Source: Mesorhizobium sp. YM1C-6-2 (GTDB lineage Bacteria > Pseudomonadota > Alphaproteobacteria > Rhizobiales > Rhizobiaceae). From it: a stretch of 64,000 bases of DNA. The notes under the pieces are model-generated. The model saw only the letters and a list, made by a program, of their open reading frames with translations, was not told the DNA's origin and did no database searches. The stretch lies in the NCBI RefSeq assembly GCF_003666685.1, contig NZ_RCIZ01000013.1, forward strand, positions 1 through 64,000. Reading direction: 5' to 3'. The translations under genes were made by a program, and so were the position numbers. Positions 18,319-27,518 of the stretch are shown piece by piece. Positions within the stretch are counted from its first letter, which is position 1. Every line of letters starts with the position of its first letter.

Positions 18319-20121
18319 TCAGGCCAGGCCCTTGGTCAGCTCGAGGGCCTGCCGCTCGAACAGCCGGCGATAGATGCCATTCTCCTTGCGCACCAGCGCC
18401 TCGTGCCTGCCCTCCTCGACGATCTTGCCGCGGTCGAAAACCAGCAGCCGGTCGAGAGCTTTCACGGTCGACAGCCGGTGCGCGATTACCAGCGTCGTGC
18501 GGCCGGTCATCAGCCGTTCCATCGCCTGCTGGATCAGCACCTCCGATTCCGAATCGAGGCTCGACGTGGCCTCGTCGAGGATCAGGATCGGCGAGTCGGC
18601 CAGGAAGGCGCGTGCGATCGCCACGCGCTGGCGCTCGCCCCCCGACAGTTTTACGCCGCGCTCGCCGACCAGCGTCGAATAGCCCTTCGGCAGCCGCACG
18701 ATGAAGTCGTGCGCGCTGGCGAGCTTCGCCGCATGTTCGATCTCCGCCTGGCTGGCGCCGGGCCTCCCATAGGCGATGTTCTCGGCCAGGGAGCGGTGGA
18801 ACAGGATCGGCTCCTGCTGCACGATGGCGATCTGCGACCTCAGCGACGCCTGCTTGGCATCGGCGATGTCCTGCCCGTCGATCAGGATGCGGCCCTGGTT
18901 CACGTCGTACAGCCGCTGGATCAGCTTGACGAAGGTGGTCTTGCCGGATCCCGAATGGCCGACGAGGCCGACGCGTTCGCCGGGGCGGATCGACACCGAG
19001 AAGTCACGATAGAGCGGCGTCAGGTGACTGCCGTAGTGAAACGTGACGTTCTCGAACTCGATGCCGCCGGCGCCGATGCGAATCGGACGCGCGCCGGGCC
19101 GATCGGCGACGCCGTGTGGCTGCGCCTGCATGTCGACCAGCTCCTCCATGTCGTTCACCGAACGCTGCAGGTTGCGGATGTGCTGGCCGATGTCGCGCAG
19201 GTAGCCCTGCAGCAGGAAGAACGAGGTCAGCACGAAGGTGATGTCGCCCGCGCTCGCCTGCCCGCTAGACCACAGGAACAGCGCAAAGCCGATGATCGCC
19301 GCGCGCATGACGAGCAGCGTCGCGCCCTGGGTGGTGCCGTTGATTGTGCCGCGCGCCCAGGTGCGCCTCGTGCGGCCGCGCCATTTGGCGACCACCTTGG
19401 CGAAGCGCGTGTCCTCGCGGGTTTCCCCACCGAACGCCTTCACCACGGCATTGCAGCTGACGGCGTCGGCGAGAGAGCCGCCGAGCTTCGTGTCCCACGT
19501 ATTGGCGAGCCGCGCCGCCGGCGCGACATAATACAGCGACAGCGCGGCCGTCAGCCCGATATAGGCGAGCGAGCCCGCCGCCACGATCAGGCCCATCGTC
19601 GGCCATGAGACGGCGAACAGCACCGTCGAGCCGATCAGCATGACCAGCGAAGGCAGCAACGCTATCAGGATCGTGTCGTTCAGCAGGTCGAGCGCCCACA
19701 TGCCGCGTGTGATCTTGCGCACCGTCGATCCGGCGAAGCTGTTGGCATGCCAGTCGGTCGAGAAGCGCTGCACGCGGTGGAAGGCATCGGCGCCGATGTC
19801 GGCCATCATCTTCAGCGTCAGCTCGATGATGGCCATGAAGCCCATATGCCTGAGCAGCAGCGCCCCGATCGCAAGCCCTATCAGGGCCGTGAAGGCGGCG
19901 ATGGCCGCATTCCAAGCGACAGGGTCGGACGCGCTGCCGCTCGCCACCGCATCGACGAGCCGGCCGGCATAGAGCGGCGTCAGCACGTCGGCGACGGTTG
20001 CGGCCAGGAACGCGGCAGTGATCAGCGAGAGCCGCACCGGCTGCCGCCGCCAGTGGGTCCAGGTGAATCCAAGAACGCTGCGGAAGGCGCCGCCGCGCAA
20101 ATCGATGCGAAAACGAGACAT
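18319..20121 (-). CDS. ABC transporter, fused permease and ATPase (exporter type)
   Basis: Predicted 600-aa half-transporter that should work as a homodimer in the inner membrane. Six hydrophobic helices occupy about residues 20-310. The ATPase part has Walker A GHSGSGKT, the Q-loop in IAIVQQEP, the signature LSGGERQR, Walker B ILILDEATSSLDSE and the switch His in IAHRLST. This is the MsbA/ATM1-like exporter layout; substrate is unknown. An 8-bp hairpin (20129-20136 with 20142-20149) lies just before the start codon and no good Shine-Dalgarno is seen, so translation start may be controlled by structure. A 245-nt gap separates it from the acetyltransferase gene. Confidence 0.9.
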   Translation of the reverse strand: MSRFRIDLRGGAFRSVLGFTWTHWRRQPVRLSLITAAFLAATVADVLTPLYAGRLVDAVASGSASDPVAWNAAIAAFTALIGLAIGALLLRHMGFMAIIELTLKMMADIGADAFHRVQRFSTDWHANSFAGSTVRKITRGMWALDLLNDTILIALLPSLVMLIGSTVLFAVSWPTMGLIVAAGSLAYIGLTAALSLYYVAPAARLANTWDTKLGGSLADAVSCNAVVKAFGGETREDTRFAKVVAKWRGRTRRTWARGTINGTTQGATLLVMRAAIIGFALFLWSSGQASAGDITFVLTSFFLLQGYLRDIGQHIRNLQRSVNDMEELVDMQAQPHGVADRPGARPIRIGAGGIEFENVTFHYGSHLTPLYRDFSVSIRPGERVGLVGHSGSGKTTFVKLIQRLYDVNQGRILIDGQDIADAKQASLRSQIAIVQQEPILFHRSLAENIAYGRPGASQAEIEHAAKLASAHDFIVRLPKGYSTLVGERGVKLSGGERQRVAIARAFLADSPILILDEATSSLDSESEVLIQQAMERLMTGRTTLVIAHRLSTVKALDRLLVFDRGKIVEEGRHEALVRKENGIYRRLFERQALELTKGLA

Positions 20122-20366
20122 GATGTGCTGGCGTCCGGTCGGGACGCCATCCTCGAAAAATCAGGCTGTGCAGGTCCGCGATGTCGCTGAAAACAGGCTT
20201 GATCGCGATGTGGAAGCGCCGCAAAGGCGCTTTTCAACCGTGCGGGATCAGTTCCCGGCGGTCAGGGAGGCGACGTCAAATTCCAGCATTCAGACCTCCC
20301 TGTTCGAGTCACGCGAGCGGCGCTTATAACCAGACGAGGCTGTCCCGCCAAGAGCGAAAACGCGAA

Positions 20367-20783
20367 TTATGATCCGTCGGCAGCTGTCACCGGCCGGTCG
20401 AGCCGCATCTCGTTGCCGTCTGTCGTCGGCCTGAACCCGAAGCGCGCGTAAAGGCCGTGCGCATCGGAGGTGTTGAGCATCCAGGCGGACACCAACCTCA
20501 ATTCGGGATGGTCGAGCAGCGCCTCGATGAGCGCCTTGCCGACGCCCTTGCCGCGATGCTCGGGCCAGACGATCACGTCGGATATACGCGCGAACACGGC
20601 GCGGTCGCCCGACGCGCGGGCGAAGCCGACTTGCCGTCCGTCGATCAGCGCTATGGCGCAGACCGAATTCTCGAAAGCACGCCGGTTCACCGCGTCCGTC
20701 CGCTGGCCGCCCCAATAGCTCGCCTTCAGCAGGTCGGAGGTCGCCTGGAAGTCGAGCCGCGCAAGATCGTGCGAGATTTCCAT
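20367..20783 (-). CDS. GNAT family N-acetyltransferase
   Basis: Predicted 138-aa acetyl-CoA-dependent acetyltransferase. The acetyl-CoA loop is the typical V-W-P-E-H-R-G-K-G-V-G-K segment at about residues 72-83, followed by helix ALIEALL and a C-terminal GLYARFGF. The start at 20783 lies 17 nt after the NAD synthetase stop at 20801, so the gene is probably co-transcribed with nadE. The acyl acceptor cannot be predicted. Confidence 0.85.
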   Translation of the reverse strand: MEISHDLARLDFQATSDLLKASYWGGQRTDAVNRRAFENSVCAIALIDGRQVGFARASGDRAVFARISDVIVWPEHRGKGVGKALIEALLDHPELRLVSAWMLNTSDAHGLYARFGFRPTTDGNEMRLDRPVTAADGS

Positions 20784-20800
20784 GGTCGGCCGGCGATGCG

Positions 20801-22483
20801 CTACTGCCCGTCGCGGAACCGGTTGGTGATCGGATAGCGCCGGTCGCGGCCGAAATTCTTCTTGGTGATCTTCACGCCGGGGGCCGCCTGCCGCCTTTTG
20901 TATTCGGCGATGTAGAGCAGGTGCTCGACACGCGCCACGGTCGCGCGGTCGTGGCCGCGCTCGACGATCTCGTCGATGCCCATCTCGTTCTCGACCAGGC
21001 ACTCGAGGATATTGTCGAGGACAGGATAGGGCGGCAGCGAATCCTGGTCGGTCTGGTCGGGGCGAAGCTCGGCCGACGGCGCCTTGTCGATGATGTTCTT
21101 CGGGATGACCTCGCCGGAGGGACCGAGCGCTCCGGGCGGCACGGTCGTGTTGCGCCAGGCGGCCAGCGCATAGACCTGCATCTTGTAGAGGTCCTTGATG
21201 GGATTGAAGCCGCCGTTCATGTCGCCGTAGAGGGTGGCGTAGCCGACCGACATTTCCGACTTGTTGCCGGTCGTCACCACCATCGAGCCGAACTTGTTGG
21301 AGATCGCCATCAGGATGGTGCCGCGCGTGCGGCTCTGCAGGTTTTCCTCGGTGATGCCTTCCCCGGTGCCCTCGAAAAGCTGCGTCAGCGCATGCGAAAA
21401 GCCTTCGACCGGCTCGAAGATCGGCACGATGTCGTAGCGGCAGCCGAGCGCGCGGGCGCAGTCCTCGGCGTCCTTCAGCGAATCCTTCGATGTGTATTTG
21501 TAGGGCATCATCACGGCCCGCAGCCGCTCCTCGCCGAGCGCGTCGACCGCGAGCGCTGCGCAGATCGCGGAATCGATGCCGCCCGACATGCCGAGCACGA
21601 CGTTCCTGAAGCCGTTCTTGTTCACATAGTCGCGCAGGCCGAGCATGCAGGCGCGATAGTCGGCCTCCTCCTTCTCGGGGATGCGCGACATCGGGCCTTC
21701 GACGCAGACCCAGCCGTCGCCGTTCCTCTTCCACTCGGTGACGACCAGCGCCTCCTCGAACTGGCTCATCTGGAAGGCGAGCGACTTGTCGGCCTGGATC
21801 GCGAAGGAAGCACCGTCGAAGACGAGTTCGTCCTGGCCGCCAAGCTGGTTGGCCCAGAGCAGCGGCAGGCCGCTCTCGATCACCTGGCGGATCGCCACCT
21901 GATGGCGCACGTCGACCTTGCCGCGATAATAGGGCGAGCCGTTCGGCACCAGCAGGATTTCCGCCCCGCTCTCGGCCAGCGTCTCGCAGACGCCGAGATC
22001 GCCCCATATGTCCTCGCAGATAGGGATCCCGAGCCGCACGCCACGGAAATTCACCGGCCCTGGCATCGAGGGACCGGCCTGGAAGACGCGTTTCTCGTCG
22101 AATTCGCCGTAGTTCGGCAGGTCGAGCTTGAAGCGCTCGCCGAGGATCTTGCCGCCATCGGCGACGATGATCGAATTGTGCACGCCGCTGGCCCGCTTGA
22201 GGGGCGTGCCGACGATGACGCCCGGCCCGCCATCCGCCGTGTCTTCCGCGAACCGGATCACGGCCCGCTCGCAGGCGGAAAGGAAGGAACGCCTGAGCAC
22301 GAGGTCTTCAGGCGGATAACCTGCGATGAAGAGCTCCGTGAACAGCACGAGGTCGGCGCCCTGGCGAGCGGCGTCCGCCCTCGCCTCTCGCGCCTTGGCG
22401 AGATTGCCGGCGACATCGCCGACGATCGGGTTGAGTTGCGCGACGGCGATGCGCAGCACGTCTGGAGCGGTTTGCTTGGCCAT
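20801..22483 (-). CDS. nadE: Glutamine-dependent NAD+ synthetase
   Basis: Predicted 560-aa enzyme for the last step of NAD biosynthesis, amidating deamido-NAD with ammonia drawn from glutamine. The N-terminal nitrilase-type glutaminase domain shows the triad Glu50, Lys119 and Cys156 (PICEDIW). The C-terminal synthetase domain has the PP-loop SGGIDS at 300-305 and a final KNFGRDRRYPITNRFRD segment. The open frame continues upstream, but the ATG at 22483 just before the first beta strand (LRIAVAQLNP) is the natural start. Length fits the 540-580-aa family. Confidence 0.94.
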   Translation of the reverse strand: MAKQTAPDVLRIAVAQLNPIVGDVAGNLAKAREARADAARQGADLVLFTELFIAGYPPEDLVLRRSFLSACERAVIRFAEDTADGGPGVIVGTPLKRASGVHNSIIVADGGKILGERFKLDLPNYGEFDEKRVFQAGPSMPGPVNFRGVRLGIPICEDIWGDLGVCETLAESGAEILLVPNGSPYYRGKVDVRHQVAIRQVIESGLPLLWANQLGGQDELVFDGASFAIQADKSLAFQMSQFEEALVVTEWKRNGDGWVCVEGPMSRIPEKEEADYRACMLGLRDYVNKNGFRNVVLGMSGGIDSAICAALAVDALGEERLRAVMMPYKYTSKDSLKDAEDCARALGCRYDIVPIFEPVEGFSHALTQLFEGTGEGITEENLQSRTRGTILMAISNKFGSMVVTTGNKSEMSVGYATLYGDMNGGFNPIKDLYKMQVYALAAWRNTTVPPGALGPSGEVIPKNIIDKAPSAELRPDQTDQDSLPPYPVLDNILECLVENEMGIDEIVERGHDRATVARVEHLLYIAEYKRRQAAPGVKITKKNFGRDRRYPITNRFRDGQ

Positions 22484-22557
22484 GGCGAGCGATGTAGCGC
22501 GGCGCTCAACCGCCCGCAATGCCGATGGCCGCCGCTTCGCTTGGACCACCCCCGCCG

Positions 22558-23271
22558 CTATTCGCCCATATAGGCCTGCAGGACCTCCGGCGGATTGTTC
22601 TCGCCGATCGACATCGAAAGGATGCGCGAGATGTGCATCCGCGGCAGGCCGGTCTCCTTCACCCACGCATTGATCTGGTCCTGCACCTTCTTCAGGTCCT
22701 TCTTCGAGGTCGGCGCCTCGGCGATGTCGAGGCCGGCGTCGCGCAGCGCAGCCGCCATGTCCCGTGAAACGATGTAGGTGTCCCAACCGAGCCAGCGCAG
22801 CAGATACTGCCCCGTCGCGCCTCCGAGCCGGCTGCCATGCTTGCCGAGATAGGCGGTCAGGCCGATCTGGTCGTCGGCCGGCCACGCCGCCAGGAATTTG
22901 CCAAAACTGCCGTGCTCCTTCGAGACGCGGTCGACGAAGGCGGCGTTCTCGCGCACCGACATGATCTTCTGGCCGTTGCGCACGATACGCTTGTCCGAAC
23001 TCAGCTCGTGCCAGAAATCCTCGGGCTGGAAGAGCAGCGTCCTCGGTTCGAAGCCAAGGAAGGCTTCCTCGAAGCCCGGCCATTTCTGCTGGATGACCCG
23101 CCAGACGAACCCGGCCGAGAATATGCGCTCCGCCATGGTGGAGAGAATACGGTCGTCCGGGACCTTGGCCAGCGCCGCATTGTCGGGCTTGGAGCCGAGC
23201 AGCCTGTCGAGCACCGCCTCGCCGCCCTTGCGCTTGGCGGCGCGCTCCTTGATCTTCTTGAAGCTTGGCAT
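22558..23271 (-). CDS. DNA-3-methyladenine glycosylase I family protein
   Basis: Predicted 237-aa base-excision repair glycosylase of the Tag-like (PF03352) family, removing 3-methyladenine. Visible family features are the helix with IFSAGFVWRVIQQKWPGFEEAF and the later LGGATGQYLLRWLGWDTY segment; the usual zinc-site Cys/His residues of E. coli Tag are not obvious, so it belongs to a divergent branch. The start at 23271 is well supported by AGGAG 7 nt upstream on the minus strand. It precedes nadE on the same strand with a 74-nt gap. Confidence 0.82.
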   Translation of the reverse strand: MPSFKKIKERAAKRKGGEAVLDRLLGSKPDNAALAKVPDDRILSTMAERIFSAGFVWRVIQQKWPGFEEAFLGFEPRTLLFQPEDFWHELSSDKRIVRNGQKIMSVRENAAFVDRVSKEHGSFGKFLAAWPADDQIGLTAYLGKHGSRLGGATGQYLLRWLGWDTYIVSRDMAAALRDAGLDIAEAPTSKKDLKKVQDQINAWVKETGLPRMHISRILSMSIGENNPPEVLQAYMGE

Positions 23272-23356
23272 CGCTCGGCTCCTGCTTTTCCGACGGGCCG
23301 GCATACTCCTATAAGGAGCCGGGACTGCCAAGCCTGAGACGAGCATGGAGGAAGCC

Positions 23357-23917
23357 ATGGCGAAAACCGTTGCCGAACTTGCCGGCCGCTGGCTGAAACG
23401 CCAGCCGGAAGCGCTGAGCGAGCAGGAGAACCGCGTCCTCGAAAGCACCGTGGAACGCAAGCCGATCTCGCGCGACGTGAACATCGCGGTCGCGCGCAGC
23501 GAGGGTTTTGGCGATTGGCTCGCCGACACGATCGCCCGTGTCGGCGGCTCCTGGAGCTTCATCATCTGCGCGATCGTTTTCCTGGCCCTGTGGACCTTCG
23601 GCAATGCCTGGCTGCTCGGGCGCGAGAACTTCGACCCCTACCCGTTCATTTTCCTCAACCTTTTGCTCTCCATGGTCGCCGCGCTCCAGGCGCCCATCAT
23701 CATGATGTCGCAGAACCGCCAGGCGGAGCGCGACCGGCTCGACGCCTCGCACGACTACGAGGTCAATCTGAAGGCCGAGATCGAGATCATGGCGCTGCAT
23801 GAGAAGCTCGACGAGATGCGCCACAGCCAGATCATGATGCTGCGCGACGACATGACGAAGCTGGCCGCCCAGCTCGACCGCATCGAGGCGACGCTGGTGA
23901 AAGCCAGTCCCGGCTAG
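23357..23917 (+). CDS. DUF1003 family membrane protein
   Basis: Predicted 186-aa inner-membrane protein of unknown function (DUF1003). After a soluble N-terminus come two hydrophobic helices at about residues 64-85 and 96-117 with the conserved FDPYPFIFLNLLLS and APIIMMSQNRQ strings. A charged coiled coil then runs to the C-terminus. The ATG at 23357 has GGAGG 5 nt upstream; the ATG at 23345 lies in front of that site, so 23357 is preferred. It is convergent with dgkA, 13 nt away. Confidence 0.88.
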   Translation: MAKTVAELAGRWLKRQPEALSEQENRVLESTVERKPISRDVNIAVARSEGFGDWLADTIARVGGSWSFIICAIVFLALWTFGNAWLLGRENFDPYPFIFLNLLLSMVAALQAPIIMMSQNRQAERDRLDASHDYEVNLKAEIEIMALHEKLDEMRHSQIMMLRDDMTKLAAQLDRIEATLVKASPG

Positions 23918-23930
23918 GGCAGTTTCCGGA

Positions 23931-24290
23931 CTAAAACGGTATTCCCGAGATCGTTTCGACCACCGCGAGGCCCCAGACGATCAGGGCGATCAGGATCGAG
24001 ATCAGCACGGCGAGCGAGCCGCAATCCTTGGCGAGCTGGATGTCGATGTGGAATTCGCGCGAGACGGCGTCGCAGGCCGCCTCGATGCCGGTGTTCAGCA
24101 CTTCGACCATGATCAGGAGCAGGATCGAGCCGACGAGCAGCCAGTAGCCGCGCCAGGAGGTCGACAGGAACCACGCGACGGGTATGGCAGCGGCGAGCAG
24201 CACGAGTTCCTGCTGGAACGCCTTTTCCGACGTGGAGAGCCTGCGGAAGGCGCGAACCGAATTCTGCCAGGCCTTGATCAGGCGTTCCAT
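23931..24290 (-). CDS. dgkA: Diacylglycerol kinase (prokaryotic type)
   Basis: Predicted 119-aa inner-membrane enzyme that phosphorylates diacylglycerol for lipid recycling. Three hydrophobic helices are visible, and the active-site segment EVLNTGIEAACD around residues 63-74 plus the following KDCGSLAVL match DgkA. Length agrees with the family (about 120 aa). It faces the DUF1003 gene tail to tail. Confidence 0.92.
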   Translation of the reverse strand: MERLIKAWQNSVRAFRRLSTSEKAFQQELVLLAAAIPVAWFLSTSWRGYWLLVGSILLLIMVEVLNTGIEAACDAVSREFHIDIQLAKDCGSLAVLISILIALIVWGLAVVETISGIPF

Positions 24291-24392
24291 GAAATCCCCT
24301 CAAACGGACGGAAAGCGTCGCTTTACAGCATGAATCGCGAAAATGGGAACGGAATATGACAGCGAGCCGCCAGCCGCCGCAGCGTGCCGGGC

Positions 24393-24812
24393 TCAGTCGT
24401 CGGCCACCTTGATATCAGGCGTCGAGCGCTCGAACTGCGGCAGGCCGTCGGCGATGGCGTAGTAGTCGCCCTTGTCGGCGACGAAGATATGCGCCTCGGC
24501 CTTCAGCCCGCTCGGCTGCTCGAAGGCGCCGGCCATCACGGAAATCTCGTCCGACGTGTTGTGCTTCCAGAACAGCGCCGAGCCGCAGACGGAGCAAAAC
24601 CCCCGCCTCGCGTAGGGCGAAGCCCGGTACCAAGTAATTTTTTCGGCACCTTCGATCGCCAGGTCGTCATCGGCGACATTGGTTGCGGCATAATAGTGGC
24701 CGGTCTGCTTCCGGCATTGGGAGCAATGGCAATAGACCACGCCTCTCAGCGCTCCTGAAGCAGCGAAGCGCACTGCGCCGCAAAGACACGATCCCTTGTG
24801 CGAAGTGGTCAT
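24393..24812 (-). CDS. GFA (CENP-V/Gfa) domain zinc protein
   Basis: Predicted 139-aa protein of the glutathione-dependent formaldehyde-activating enzyme/CENP-V family. Zinc ligands are visible as CLCG near residue 9, CHCSQC near 28-33 and CSVCG near 72-76. The fold is shared by enzymes with different or unknown activity, so formaldehyde metabolism is only one option. It stands alone between dgkA and the divergent cyclase gene. Confidence 0.88.
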   Translation of the reverse strand: MTTSHKGSCLCGAVRFAASGALRGVVYCHCSQCRKQTGHYYAATNVADDDLAIEGAEKITWYRASPYARRGFCSVCGSALFWKHNTSDEISVMAGAFEQPSGLKAEAHIFVADKGDYYAIADGLPQFERSTPDIKVADD

Positions 24813-25129
24813 GCATTACTCCTGCTGAACTCTCGCAATTCTGGCAGAATTCTTGCGGCCGTGCTGGAGATTTTGCGACAGCCGCGATCTGTGCCCGACA
24901 TGCGTTGGCCGGACCCGGCGCCGCGCTGGCCTTCGCCCGGGCCATCACGCTCAAGCCGTTTCAAATTAAGGAAAACTTAGCTCGACCTTCCCTATAGTCG
25001 CCCGACGCGGAGATTGCTCGGGGGCGTGCAAATCTTCGCGGCATGGCCGCACTTTTCCGCTTGGCGCTCCCGAGTTCCGGCAGCTTGTTCGTCATCATCG
25101 CAACCCGTGATGGCGGCGGAGTTGTAGTG
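24813..25129. other. Divergent intergenic region between GFA and cyclase genes
   Basis: This 317-nt gap must hold both divergent promoters. An AT-rich patch lies near 24960-25000. Short overlapping open frames exist on both strands but show no domain, and I see no clear operator or RNA structure. Confidence 0.4.
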
Positions 25130-26215
25130 ATGCAAGATGGAGTCGAGATGCAGCCTGCAAGCGCCGCGGTGGACCGGACTCCGGATCTGGCGAATTCCGT
25201 GCTCCTCACGATGCGCCAGCTCGGGGTGATCGCCCTGCCCCGCAACTATGAGATTTTCTATGAGGCGCTGTCGGGCTCCAACCCGGAGCTCAGCCTTGAG
25301 ATCGTCTCGATGAGCAAGCGGCCGACACAGGATGAGCTCGACCGCATCGGCCGCAAATATTTCGCCGGCAACCATGCCAGCGGCATCGTCGAGCATGCCC
25401 GCGAGACCCTCGCCAACGAACTGGAGGAGATCGCCTCCATCATTCGCAACGAGCGCAGCCATGTCGAGAAATACGGCCGCATGCTCGACCAGACGGCGGA
25501 AGGCCTCAACGGCCGCCTCGTCAGCAAGAACGTGCTGCAGAAGATCGTCGAGGTGATGTCGGTCGCGACGACCTCGACCATCGACCACGGCAAGGAGGTG
25601 GTGAACGCGCTCTCCGACAAGTCGAACGAACTGGAGAGCGTGAAGTCGAAGCTCGAGGAATACAAGCGCCTCGCCAACACAGATCCGCTGACCCAGATAT
25701 GGAACCGGCGCGCCTTCGACCGCGAGATCGCCGGCATCTACAACAGCAACCGCGGCGTCCTGTTCAAGGCGCTGATCCTTGCCGACATCGACCGTTTCAA
25801 GGCGATCAACGACCGTTTCGGCCACCCCGTCGGCGACAAGATCCTGCAGAGCGTCGCGGACATACTGCGCTCCTCGGTCCGCCAGGACATGTTCGTCGCC
25901 CGCACCGGCGGCGAGGAATTCGCGCTGATCGTCGAGGGCGCCAGCGAGGACGCCACTTTCGAGATCGCCGACCGCATCCGCCTGCTGATCGAGCAGACGC
26001 CCTTCGTGAACAGCCAGACCGGCCTGCACTACGGCTCGGTCACCGTCTCGATGGGCATCTGCATGGCCTCCGAGGCCGAAGGCCCCGAAGACCTCTACTC
26101 GAAGGGCGACCGGGCGCTCTACCGGTCCAAGGTGGCGGGCCGCAACCGCGTCACGCGGTTCTCGACACTGTCGGAGCGGGCCGGCAAGAGCTGGATGCTC
26201 TACAGGAAGGACTGA
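25130..26215 (+). CDS. GGDEF domain diguanylate cyclase
   Basis: Predicted 361-aa soluble cyclase making the second messenger c-di-GMP. The N-terminal 190 residues are helical with a coiled coil (LSDKSNELESVKSKLEEYKRL) leading into the GGDEF domain; the active-site loop is GGEEF at 260-264. The product-inhibition I-site, normally RxxD ending six residues before GGEEF, reads RQDM, so feedback inhibition may be lost. The ATG at 25130 has GGAG 8 nt upstream; an ATG at 25043 would add 29 residues without clear features. No membrane segment or EAL domain is present. Confidence 0.9.
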   Translation: MQDGVEMQPASAAVDRTPDLANSVLLTMRQLGVIALPRNYEIFYEALSGSNPELSLEIVSMSKRPTQDELDRIGRKYFAGNHASGIVEHARETLANELEEIASIIRNERSHVEKYGRMLDQTAEGLNGRLVSKNVLQKIVEVMSVATTSTIDHGKEVVNALSDKSNELESVKSKLEEYKRLANTDPLTQIWNRRAFDREIAGIYNSNRGVLFKALILADIDRFKAINDRFGHPVGDKILQSVADILRSSVRQDMFVARTGGEEFALIVEGASEDATFEIADRIRLLIEQTPFVNSQTGLHYGSVTVSMGICMASEAEGPEDLYSKGDRALYRSKVAGRNRVTRFSTLSERAGKSWMLYRKD

Positions 26216-26297
26216 AGCACGACGGCGGCCTATATCGCCGCCACTCTTTCCTTATAAACTTTCATGTACTATATTTTCTCCAGAAATGGAGATTCGA

Positions 26298-26678
26298 ATG
26301 CTTGAGCCAAAGGCCGGCTTGCGGCCGGCAGCCGAAGCAGGCGTGCTCACCGAGGCGGTCGTCCGCGCCGCGGACCAGCTCGGCGTGAACGCCAGGTCGC
26401 TGTCCGCCGTTCTTGGCGTGTCGGAAGCGACGGTGTCGCGCATGCGCCGCAAGGATTTTGTCCTCGAACGCGGCACGAAACCCTTCGAGCTCGGCGTGCT
26501 GTTCGTCAGGCTTTTCCGCTCGCTGGACGCGATTGTCGGCGGCGACGAGACGGTCGCCAGGGCGTGGATAAAGAACCCCAACGTGGCGCTCGATGCACGC
26601 CCGCTGGAAAAGATCATCACCATTGCCGGACTGATCGATGTCATCTCCTACCTGGACAGCCGCCGCGCTCTCGTCTGA
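26298..26678 (+). CDS. Xre/MbcA/ParS-type antitoxin of a RES toxin
   Basis: Predicted 126-aa antitoxin. An HTH segment (ARSLSAVLGVSEATVSRM) sits in the middle, and the C-terminal half (about residues 85-120, ARAWIKNPNVALDARPLE) is the DUF2384/ParS-type toxin-binding domain. The ATG at 26298 has GGAG 6 nt upstream; the ATG at 26286 overlaps that site. The 82-nt region in front is AT-rich (26251-26280), fitting an autoregulated promoter, and holds a GGCGGC/GCCGCC hairpin at 26224-26242 that may end the cyclase transcript. It overlaps the toxin gene by 41 nt. Confidence 0.9.
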   Translation: MLEPKAGLRPAAEAGVLTEAVVRAADQLGVNARSLSAVLGVSEATVSRMRRKDFVLERGTKPFELGVLFVRLFRSLDAIVGGDETVARAWIKNPNVALDARPLEKIITIAGLIDVISYLDSRRALV

Positions 26679-27411
26679 AGCGGTCGGGCTGGAGGGCAAG
26701 GTCTGGCGCCTGGTCGAGGCCCAGCACCGCGTCTCCACGCTGAAGCTTGTCGACACGCTGGACGAGCAGGCGCTGCTCGAGGACCTGATCGAAGAGACCA
26801 AGCCGGCGATCCCGCCGGAGTGCCGCCATCTCGACTATCTGCTGGCCACGCCCTTCCGCTACGGCTCCGTCTATCCGCAGGGATCGCGCTTCCGCCGCGC
26901 CGGACGGACGCTCGGCGTCTATTATGCGGCGGAGCAGATCGCCACCGCCGTGGCCGAGATGGCCTTCTACCGGCTGCTCTTCTTCGCGGATTCGCCCGGC
27001 ACGCCCTGGCCCGGCGATGCGGCCGAATACACCGCGTTTTCCGCCTCGGTCCGCACCGACAAGGCAATCGACCTGACAAAACCGCCTCTGTCGAAGGACA
27101 GCGCGCGCTGGACCGATTTCTTGGACTACGAGGCATGCCAGGCGCTCGCCGACACGGCGCGTGAGGCCGAGCTTCACGCCATCCGCTACCAGTCGGTGCG
27201 CGATCCTCAAAAACGCGCCAACGTCGCGTTGCTCACCTGCCGCGCCTTCGCGAAACCCAAGCCGGTCGACCGCCAGACCTGGCGCATCCGGCTTTCGGCG
27301 TCGGGCGTGCAAGCGCTTTGCGAATTTCCGCGCCAGCGCGTCGGTTTTGGCCGCACCGACCTCGCCGGCGATCCCCGTATTGCGGATTTGCGCTGGGAAA
27401 GAAGAGGCTGA
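26638..27411 (+). CDS. RES domain toxin
   Basis: Predicted 257-aa toxin of the RES family. Characterised members act on NAD+ (phosphorolysis or hydrolysis) or ADP-ribosylate a target, stopping growth. Conserved positions are visible: Arg74 in PFRYGSVYP, the GVYYAAE segment, Glu107 in VAEMAFYR and Ser186 in RYQSVRD. No frameshift or stop breaks the gene, so the pair looks functional. The start at 26638 overlaps the antitoxin end by 41 nt, which implies translational coupling. Confidence 0.92.
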   Translation: MSSPTWTAAALSSEAVGLEGKVWRLVEAQHRVSTLKLVDTLDEQALLEDLIEETKPAIPPECRHLDYLLATPFRYGSVYPQGSRFRRAGRTLGVYYAAEQIATAVAEMAFYRLLFFADSPGTPWPGDAAEYTAFSASVRTDKAIDLTKPPLSKDSARWTDFLDYEACQALADTAREAELHAIRYQSVRDPQKRANVALLTCRAFAKPKPVDRQTWRIRLSASGVQALCEFPRQRVGFGRTDLAGDPRIADLRWERRG

Positions 27412-27467
27412 AACGGCGGCCAGCGCGCGTCGCCATAGTCGATCGCTCGCCCTCCGCAGCGTGGAAA

Positions 27468-27500
27468 GACAAAAGGCGCCGGAGACCGGCGCCTTTTGTC
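27468..27500. terminator. Bidirectional terminator between toxin and DAHP synthase genes
   Basis: A perfect 15-bp stem (27468-27482 with 27486-27500) closes on AGA. Each arm carries AAAA or TTTT beside a GC core, so both strands give a hairpin with a U-tract. It lies between the plus-strand toxin stop (27411) and the minus-strand stop at 27519. Confidence 0.88.
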
Positions 27501-27518
27501 ATTGCAAAGCTTGCGGTG

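Noticed and set aside
20214-20240. AGCGCC/GGCGCT hairpin with TTTT as a terminator
   Set aside because: The U-tract lies on the plus strand, where no gene ends nearby; on the minus strand it has none.
20921-22573. 550-codon plus-strand frame opposite nadE
   Set aside because: No recognisable domain, and nadE on the other strand is complete with its catalytic residues.
24667-24997. Short overlapping frames on both strands before the cyclase gene
   Set aside because: No start signal or similarity; they overlap the GFA gene or promoter region.
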